NCBI RefSeq assembly: GCF_000473995.1
Contig: NC_022571.1
Span: 1,266,501-1,330,500 of the forward strand
Reading direction: 5' to 3'
From: Clostridium saccharobutylicum DSM 13864
GTDB taxonomy: Bacteria > Bacillota > Clostridia > Clostridiales > Clostridiaceae
Length of the DNA: 64,000 nt
The notes beneath the pieces were generated by a model. It had not been told where the DNA came from. It worked only from the letters and a program-made list of their open reading frames with translations, and made no database searches. The first letter of the stretch is position 1. Each line of letters opens with the position of its first letter. The position numbers were made by a program, and so were the translations under genes. Shown piece by piece: positions 58,240 through 64,000 of the stretch.

Positions 58240-58410
58240 TAATTTTACATCAGAAGGTGCAGATTTTGGTGCAGTTAATAGAATATTTAAGCGTATAAAG
58301 ACAGATTTACAAAACTTGATGTGAGCAATAAGATACATTTTGAAGTTGAAAATAATGAAATCAACCTAAATAGTAAGCGTGATTATTTAATGTATAAATT
58401 TAATAAATAA
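58240..58410 (+). pseudogene. Decayed coding remnant
   Basis: FTSEGADFGAVNRIFKRIKT-DLQNL can be read from about 58243, then after a shift of frame near 58322 SNKIHFEVENNEINLNSKRD-YLMYKFNK to a TAA at 58408. No start codon with a ribosome binding site. Looks like a small mobile-element gene that has lost its start and frame; the family is not recognised. Confidence 0.4.
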
Positions 58411-58433
58411 TTCAAGAAAGGATGCGTGATAAT

Positions 58434-58805
58434 ATGTCATGTGCATGTAAATTTAAATTCAGAGGAAGAAAATGCGAAAGGTTTACTGAAGTTGCAGCAG
58501 ACTATAATATACCGATGGAGGTATACTTTACAAGATTAAATGATGGATGGACTTTTGATGATGCAGTAGATGTTCCAGTATCAGGTGTTAGACCTATAAT
58601 TTATGACGGTATAGAGTTTGAATGTTAGAGTGAATTAGCAGATTATGTTGATTTAGATAACCATCTAGTAATAGATAGAGTAATGGCAGGGTGGAAACTT
58701 GAGGATATAATAAACACACCAGATACAATACATGAAGGTATAGTTTATAAAGGGATTTATTATTATAACTTAGATGATTTGGTGGAAAATATAGGTCATA
58801 AATAA
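58434..58805 (+). pseudogene. Two-repeat NUMOD-like protein interrupted by an in-frame TAG
   Basis: From the ATG at 58434 (AAAGG upstream) 64 codons run to a TAG at 58626-58628; the same frame then continues open for 58 more codons to TAA at 58803. Both halves show the same unit: an F/YxxxxE(V/L)ADY helix, R...GW..(D/E)DA/I...P, then an I.Y.GI.(F/Y) strand, as in helix-turn-helix NUMOD-type repeats common in phage proteins. The amber codon is most simply a nonsense mutation. Early part has three Cys (CACKF..RKC). Confidence 0.6.
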
Positions 58806-59550
58806 AGAAGTATAGTTATAAATGAAATGTACAAGTAAAGAGTTGCTTGTACATTTTATTACAGTTATTCATAAAGTTTAAGCAGATAAAATTTTCAGAA
58901 TGTAAGTAATATTTTTATTGATTAATGGGGTATGCCAGTAAATTCAAAGCAGATAATAAAAAATGCAGCTATCTTTAAAATCATTAATACTTCATCGCTG
59001 TTTTCAATATTTATAATGAAAATACTTATATAATTTAAAGTTTTTGATGGAGTTTGGCATAGTTCAATAAAAGTAAGAAGAAATGAATAGCTCTAGGAAG
59101 TTACGATTTTATTCTAGTTAGTTTATCTTAAGTACTATTTAGTTAATCTGAACCTATAGTAGTCCAATCTTATTATCTAAAATAATATTATTATAACTAC
59201 TTAGTTACTCTTTGGCACTTGTTAGTTAAACTAAAGTACTTATTAGTTCTGCTAAAATTCTATTAAGTTTAACTATTGCACTTATCCACTAATGGGGTAC
59301 GTTTAACCAAAGATTCCCTTAACTTTTCTATTCAAAAGCACAGATATGACATCAGAAATCTCAGCTGAACTTAATATAGAATAGGTAATTGCGAAACTCA
59401 TTTATAAAACTGAATAAAAATTGATTAGAAATTGCAAAAACATCATTAATTGATGGAAAAGTTGCTTTTATACAATTCCAATGGTTTGATTAGCTAAAAA
59501 AGGGCGCACAAAATAAAGCAAAACTACATTTTGATTTTTACAAATAAAGT
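58806..59550. other. Non-coding, decayed stretch before the IS1182 transposase
   Basis: I see no gene. The stretch 59110-59290 has many degenerate TTAGTTA / CTTAGTT words (at least six), and GGGGTATG / GGGGTACG occurs at 58926 and 59292. Probably eroded mobile-element DNA. Confidence 0.4.
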
Positions 59551-61008
59551 TTATGCTATTAATGGCTTAAGGCTTAGTATATATTCATGTTTATGTATTT
59601 TATCTGCTACGATGACTGTTATTAGTTGAGTTATTCCAGCTAGAAGTAAATCAGCATGAAGTGTTTGCTCATTTTGGGTTTTACGACCTGCAACGCAGTA
59701 ACTGTCTTTGAAATGATTGATATTTTTTTCAACAGCTACTCTAATTTTATAAGTATTATTCCATTCTTGGGTTCCTCGTGTTATCCCAGGATATGCGCGC
59801 AGATTCTTTTCAGGATAAATATAAAACATTCGTCCACATAAGGAATTTGTACATGGATTTTCACATAAAGTTACACGTTTGCTCTTTTTTGTTTCCTTAT
59901 CATATAACCATTTCATTTTAGGGCATACGAACTTCATTGATGGAATTCCAGAACGAATATGACTCTTACTACCTTCACGCCTCATTGGAAGAGAAGGATC
60001 ATGCGGACAGCATGGAATGCCGTCTTCGTTTAAATGGCAATCAGCATTTTCTAATGTCAGCCTAGTTTTTAAAGGAATATATGCTTTATCAAATTTTAAT
60101 TCAAGAAGAAGATTACGATAAATTTGAATACTGTCAAAAGCAGCATCACCTAAAAAGATTTTTGGATTTATTAGTGGATGCTTGTTAAAAAAATCTTTAA
60201 GAACAGGGATAAGAGCTTTAGAATCTTCAAGAGATTTATCTTCATCAGGTGAATCAGATTTTTTCTCAACAATAATATCAGGATGTGATTTGAGAAAATC
60301 TTTATTATAGAATGAAATATCTCTTACGATACCGAGGCCATTAGTAATGATGCCGAATTTAAAAGCATAGCAAAAATGTCTATTAATATACATCTGTTGG
60401 ATGGCAGGATTGGCTGAAGCGTGTGAAGGCATAGAGCCATAAGCTGCTTTATAAGGATCGTAAGAGTCATCTAATCCACATACTTTCTTAAAGTTTTTAA
60501 GTTGTTTTATAATGCGATTAGCATATTTAGGATTATTTTCAGTGACAAATGCTTCAATACCTGAAGTATCAAAAATAGTCATGGAAGCAAGATTTGCATC
60601 AATCTTTTGGCATATCGGTTCAGTAATATCAACAAGATTATCGAACATGGATTGTAAGTCCAAAAGAAAGTCCTGCTTAAAACGAGTAAACTTAGAGGAA
60701 TCTGGAATTTTTAAAAAGCCACAGAAGTCTCTTAGTTCTTGAGAATATTTAAGGAAAATAATTAAAAGAGCATCTGTAGGAATAGAAAAAATACGTTGTA
60801 AAATTAAAGCTCTAATCATAGCATAAAGCTGATATTTTCGCGGCCTTCCTGTGGAAGCGTAAAAATGGTTGATGAAGGATGCAGGAACTAACTCATCAAG
60901 ATCGATAGTGTTTTTGAGTAAAGAAAGAAATTGGCATTTATCATTTTCAAATTTTTCTTTGCAATCAGAATAAATATCTGCCAAAGAAAGTTGTTTATAT
61001 GTTATCAT
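59551..61008 (-). CDS. IS1182-family transposase
   Basis: 485 residues from the ATG at 61008 (AAAGGAGTT ahead); an upstream in-frame start at 61071 lacks a site. N-terminal DUF772-type domain (FYASTGRPRKYQLYAMIRALIL), catalytic Asp in TIFDTSGIEAFV, second Asp in IFLGDAAFDS, a Cys-rich insert (CPHDPS, CPKMKW, CENPCTNSLCG) and the late Glu in VAVEKNINHFKDSY are IS1182/IS4-group features. It appears complete. I could not define both terminal repeats; a palindrome CCCGCATT/TATGCGGG at 61111-61126 lies just beyond the start side. Confidence 0.88.
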   Translation of the reverse strand: MITYKQLSLADIYSDCKEKFENDKCQFLSLLKNTIDLDELVPASFINHFYASTGRPRKYQLYAMIRALILQRIFSIPTDALLIIFLKYSQELRDFCGFLKIPDSSKFTRFKQDFLLDLQSMFDNLVDITEPICQKIDANLASMTIFDTSGIEAFVTENNPKYANRIIKQLKNFKKVCGLDDSYDPYKAAYGSMPSHASANPAIQQMYINRHFCYAFKFGIITNGLGIVRDISFYNKDFLKSHPDIIVEKKSDSPDEDKSLEDSKALIPVLKDFFNKHPLINPKIFLGDAAFDSIQIYRNLLLELKFDKAYIPLKTRLTLENADCHLNEDGIPCCPHDPSLPMRREGSKSHIRSGIPSMKFVCPKMKWLYDKETKKSKRVTLCENPCTNSLCGRMFYIYPEKNLRAYPGITRGTQEWNNTYKIRVAVEKNINHFKDSYCVAGRKTQNEQTLHADLLLAGITQLITVIVADKIHKHEYILSLKPLIA

Positions 61009-61147
61009 ATGTATATAACTCCTTTCTGAGGTATATGGTGTTTTTGTTTTTAGGCAATTCAATTTTACCATAAATCAGTGAGGAGTTATTTTATTTTGTT
61101 AAAAAATATCCCGCATTTATGCGGGTTGCGACGTTTCGCAAACGCCT

Positions 61148-61489
61148 ATAGATAAATTAGATAAGAAAGGAGTAGGCTTTATCAGTCAAAAAGAAATCAT
61201 AGATACAGACACACCAACAGGAAGATTTATGCTTACTATTTTTGGAGCAGTAGCTCAATTGGAAAGGGAGTATATCTTAGCAAGACAAAAAGAAGGTATT
61301 GAGATTGCTAAAGCAGAAGGTAAGTATAAAGGCAGAAAGTCTATTGATATTGATAGGGATAAATTTGTAGCAATTTATAATCGATGGAGAGCTGTAGAAA
61401 TAACTGCAAGAGCTAGTATGAAAGAGTTGGGAATTAAAGCATCAACTTTTTATAGAAGAGTTGCGAGATATGAAATCAATGAGATGTGA
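61148..61489 (+). pseudogene. Serine recombinase (resolvase/invertase), C-terminal fragment
   Basis: Open from about 61148: DKLDKKGVGFISQKEIIDTD, then TPTGRFMLTIFGAVAQLERE, the end of the resolvase catalytic domain with its long E helix, and a C-terminal helix-turn-helix (MKELGIKASTFYRRVARYE). The N-terminal half with the catalytic Ser (normally YxRVS) is missing, and no match to it lies left of the adjacent IS1182 transposase. Any translation from the internal ATG 61229 would give a non-catalytic DNA-binding remnant. Confidence 0.82.
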
Positions 61490-61594
61490 TTAAGTATATA
61501 CATATAGTCTAAATTATGGAAGAGAGGTATGATATAATAATTATGTGAAATGCATTAAAATATAAATATTATAGATTAGTATTGGAGAATGGTT

Positions 61595-62674
61595 ATGGTT
61601 AAATTTGAGTTTTTAAGAAATAAAGATGTAAAATATGAAAGTTATATAATTAGTGTGAATGGTATTGAAGATAAGTTGTCCCATGGAAATACTTATAGGA
61701 GAGGAGCGGAAGATGAGTATTCATGGATAAGGTTACATTCTGAAGAAGTAATAAATTTAATAATGCATGAAAAAATTGTGGATTTATTAAAGGAAGTAGA
61801 AGAAATAGAAATACCTTTGGAAGAAAAATATATACCAGCAACAATAACAGAAAATGATTCTGCTGATGCAGGTATTAATTTAGAAAAAGAAAAATGTTTT
61901 GTATTTATGAAATTCGTATATGATTTTGCGATGTGGGCAAGGATTTATGCAATACCTGATATAGTAAATGAAATTGAAGAAGTGTGCAAAAAATATAATA
62001 ATATATCTTTTGAATTAATAGAGGAAGATGACCCTTTAAATGGTTTTAAACTTATTAAAAGGATAGAATGTACTGATAATTCGTTTGAAGATGAATTAAT
62101 TAGTTTAGGTGAAAAAATAAAGCCTATTTTTGAAGAGGTTCAAATTTTACTACAAGGTAATATAGAAGGAATATCTTTTGAATTTAATTTAAATGAATCT
62201 ATTAAAACAGCTTACAAGCAATATTTAGTATATTTTGTACAATTTTTAGAAGATGTTGGTATAGATTCAGAATCAGAGATGAAAAGTGAAGCTGATAGAA
62301 TCCTTTTTAGAGTTATTCCTAAAGACAAAACAGTAGCTTTGAAAAATATAAGAGATCTTTTAAATATATATATAGACTTTATAGATAATAAAGAAATTGA
62401 AATTTATGAAGACTATAATAATTTAGCAGTTTCTCAATTAAAAGCTAATGTACTTCATTTAAAGAGCCAATTGATATTAGCACAAACAATTATAGAACAG
62501 AAACAAATTACAATTGATTTACTGAAAAATACAAAAGTAATCATGCCTAAACAAGAGAAAAATGAGATTGAATTATTTGGTGGTATGATGAGATTGAAGG
62601 AGTTTGAGTATCACGGAGTAATTTTAAATCCAGTTAAGATATTGGAATTTCTAAAACGTAGAAATAAAAATTAA
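61595..62674 (+). CDS. Uncharacterised 359-residue protein
   Basis: I do not recognise a family. Start ATG 61595 has TTGGAGAATGG ahead (GGAG seven bases off); the in-frame ATG at 61589 is too close. Soluble and acidic; begins with a beta-rich KFEFLRNKDVKYESYIISVNGIEDK, has a helical middle, and near residues 270-310 a coiled-coil helix (QLKANVLHLKSQLILAQTII). C-terminus is basic (FLKRRNKN). Located between a recombinase fragment and an HNH nuclease on the other strand, in island DNA; a defence or regulatory role is possible but not shown. Confidence 0.75.
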   Translation: MVKFEFLRNKDVKYESYIISVNGIEDKLSHGNTYRRGAEDEYSWIRLHSEEVINLIMHEKIVDLLKEVEEIEIPLEEKYIPATITENDSADAGINLEKEKCFVFMKFVYDFAMWARIYAIPDIVNEIEEVCKKYNNISFELIEEDDPLNGFKLIKRIECTDNSFEDELISLGEKIKPIFEEVQILLQGNIEGISFEFNLNESIKTAYKQYLVYFVQFLEDVGIDSESEMKSEADRILFRVIPKDKTVALKNIRDLLNIYIDFIDNKEIEIYEDYNNLAVSQLKANVLHLKSQLILAQTIIEQKQITIDLLKNTKVIMPKQEKNEIELFGGMMRLKEFEYHGVILNPVKILEFLKRRNKN

Positions 62675-62685
62675 CAGTATTTCTA

Positions 62686-62726
62686 AAAGCAAGGTATAGT
62701 TTTAATAAAAAACTATACCTTGCTTT
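62686..62726. terminator. Bidirectional terminator hairpin, first of a twin pair
   Basis: AAAGCAAGGTATAGTT / AACTATACCTTGCTTT, perfect 16-bp arms. Lies between convergent genes. Its core (AGGTATAGTTTTAATAAAAA and following TATACC) recurs almost unchanged at 63652. Confidence 0.85.
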
Positions 62727-62801
62727 ATGCTACTTAAGCGTAAAGTGCTTACTATTTTGTGAATGAATAGTATAATTCGGTGATTATGCACAAATAAAAT
62801 A

Positions 62802-63530
62802 TTATTTGTTATAATAACGTTTAGTTAAATTCTCCTTTGAGGGATAGTCTTCAAGATTTTGAGGAAGTCGTATTTTATTAAACTCAACCTTTATATTTGA
62901 ATTTTCTTTAATAACTATTTCATAATTAGGTGTTATTTTTAAATCATTAGAATCAAATAAAACTTCGTGATTAATACATAAGCAGATGCCATTATTAACA
63001 GTATCATCAGAACTATTGACCACAGGAATTATATGAGCTGCCCGTAATATCTTTGGAATGTTCACGGTGCAAACTGCACATTGATTTGAATAAGCACTTA
63101 ATACTTCCTTTCTAAAATTGTATTGTTTTCTAACGGGCTTTTTTACTACTTTTTCTTCCCACTCACGCCCAGCAGAATATGGTCTTTTTTCCTCAGTTAT
63201 AGTTGGGTCTTCTGGGATTATACAATTATCGTCAGAGACTGTTCCAATTGGGAGAGAATTAAACCTTAAAAGTGACATATCTAAGTAATCATAATCATAT
63301 CCGTTAAATGCAATTAATACTCTCATTTCATCTTTCTTATGAAATGATGAATCAGCAACAATATATGGTTTATCATCTTCTAAAGTATATAGATATTCTT
63401 CAGAAAATTTTCGGTTTCGTTTTTCTCTGATAGCAGCTCTATTGCTTTCTATTAGCAATTCTTTTGTAAAATATCTTATTTTGTTTTTTTCTAGGCTTTT
63501 ATCCCAAACAGGGATTAAGCTATCATTCAT
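62802..63530 (-). CDS. HNH endonuclease (HNH_2 type)
   Basis: 242 residues. C-terminal nuclease domain: Arg-Phe-Arg-Lys strand QYNFRKEVLSAYSNQCAVCTVN, then LRAAHIIPV, NGICLCINHEVLFDSNDLKI; the His-Asn-His set and CxxC are in place as in HNH_2 (restriction-endonuclease-like HNH). N-terminal 140 residues are a separate domain without recognised family, perhaps a DNA or modified-base sensor (FNGYDYDYLDM, GREWEE). Minus-strand ribosome binding site GGAGG. Such proteins are often solitary modification-dependent restriction or island nucleases. Confidence 0.85.
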   Translation of the reverse strand: MNDSLIPVWDKSLEKNKIRYFTKELLIESNRAAIREKRNRKFSEEYLYTLEDDKPYIVADSSFHKKDEMRVLIAFNGYDYDYLDMSLLRFNSLPIGTVSDDNCIIPEDPTITEEKRPYSAGREWEEKVVKKPVRKQYNFRKEVLSAYSNQCAVCTVNIPKILRAAHIIPVVNSSDDTVNNGICLCINHEVLFDSNDLKITPNYEIVIKENSNIKVEFNKIRLPQNLEDYPSKENLTKRYYNK

Positions 63531-63651
63531 TTAATTTCCTCCAGTACATAAAATTATATTATCTATTTTGTATTGTTTAACCTAATATTATTCTTCTTAG
63601 GAAGTAGTTGAATGATGAGTAGCAAATAAAATGCTTTTATTATATATTCAG

Positions 63652-63678
63652 GGTATAGTTTTAATAAAAAATTATACC
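63652..63678. repeat. Second copy of the twin hairpin
   Basis: GGTATAGTTTTAATAAAAAA followed by TTATACC, differing from the core at 62692-62720 by very few bases. It lies about 120 bases upstream of the HNH gene start, so the two copies flank that gene in direct orientation. Confidence 0.7.
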
Positions 63679-63851
63679 TTATTCTATTTATTCGAGTAAG
63701 GATTGGCTATTTTAGATATATGTGTGAAAAATAATTTAAGTTTCTTACTCAAAATGGAGAGTTTTAATTCTTAAGGTAGACCAATATAATCAACATCAAT
63801 TATTTCTATCATCAGTATAACTGCTGAAATATGCTTATAGGGGTATGTATG

Positions 63852-64000
63852 ATGACAGAAAAAGAAATAATTGAAGAGTTAAAGGAACAATGGAAGGAAG
63901 AAGTAAAGTTAGAACTTTTAGCAGGTTTAAAAAATCTAAAGTCTATTAAAGTATTAGGCAGAGCTGAGTTGATGAAATTATTTAATTGTGACAGATTTAA
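63852..64000 (+). CDS. Partial CDS, small putative DNA-binding protein; cut by window edge
   Basis: Starts at ATG 63852 (or 63849) behind AGGGG. The visible 49 residues are a charged helix (TEKEIIEELKEQWKEEVKLE) followed by LLAGLKNLKSIKVLGRAELM-KLFNCDRF, which looks like the beginning of a helix-turn-helix of the small phage/ICE excisionase-like type (an xLMxLFxxDRF module). The stop is beyond the window, so identity is uncertain. Confidence 0.6.
   Translation, partial: MTEKEIIEELKEQWKEEVKLELLAGLKNLKSIKVLGRAELMKLFNCDRF

Noticed and set aside
58626-58628. Pyrrolysine or selenocysteine at the in-frame stop.
   Set aside because: The codon is TAG, so selenocysteine does not apply, and no pyl gene or associated structure is in view; the host gene is a small island gene likely to be decaying.

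Overview
The window is AT-rich DNA from a low-GC Gram-positive anaerobe, most likely a Clostridium sensu stricto species of the beijerinckii / saccharobutylicum / butyricum group. Support: strong AGGAGG-type ribosome binding sites with frequent TTG and GTG starts, a sporulation gene (yunB), a Ni-CO dehydrogenase, a clostridial type IV pilus operon, and a glnA - ANTAR antiterminator (nitR) - glutamate synthase cluster. The species call is inference from gene content.

Layout. 1-9.7 kb: housekeeping genes (class A PBP, yunB, hpt, hflX with an unusual N-terminal domain, a nucleotidyltransferase/MocR pair, a YigZ-family gene, yebC). 9.9-27.4 kb: a type IV pilus locus. pilT stands alone. A c-di-GMP-II riboswitch with an overlapping terminator then precedes pilD-B-C-A-M-N-O, three minor-pilin-like genes, a large VWA-domain secreted protein and a GGDEF diguanylate cyclase. 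The second messenger made by the last gene is thus sensed by the leader of the operon, and probably by the MshEN domain of PilB. 27.8-40.9 kb: dedA, aspartokinase, and nitrogen assimilation (glnA with two promoter-leader-terminator units, nitR, gltB, gltD, then icd, which supplies 2-oxoglutarate). 41-54.2 kb: tRNA-Gln, a GntP permease / glycerate kinase / CdaR regulator group, cooS, a monooxygenase-fold protein, an M29 aminopeptidase, polA, coaE, a lytic transglycosylase and tRNA-Leu.

54.2-64 kb, directly after tRNA-Leu, is a decayed accessory region: an IS21-family element with a frameshifted istA, a truncated cell-wall-binding protein, remnants of phage-like genes, an IS1182-family transposase, a serine-recombinase fragment, an uncharacterised 359-residue protein, and an HNH endonuclease gene flanked by twin hairpins. 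This region also holds a strong candidate for an undescribed type I toxin-antitoxin locus (57.64-58.04 kb): a 26-residue hydrophobic peptide on the minus strand, a predicted mRNA whose 5' end is exactly complementary to a segment near its own 3' end, and an opposing promoter.

The most novel repeated structure is a family of about 163-185 bp imperfect palindromes with conserved ends (TAAGGCACA ... TGTGCCTAA), present in three complete and two partial copies between 4.5 and 50.1 kb. They often sit exactly on the stop codon of the upstream gene. None occurs in the accessory region.
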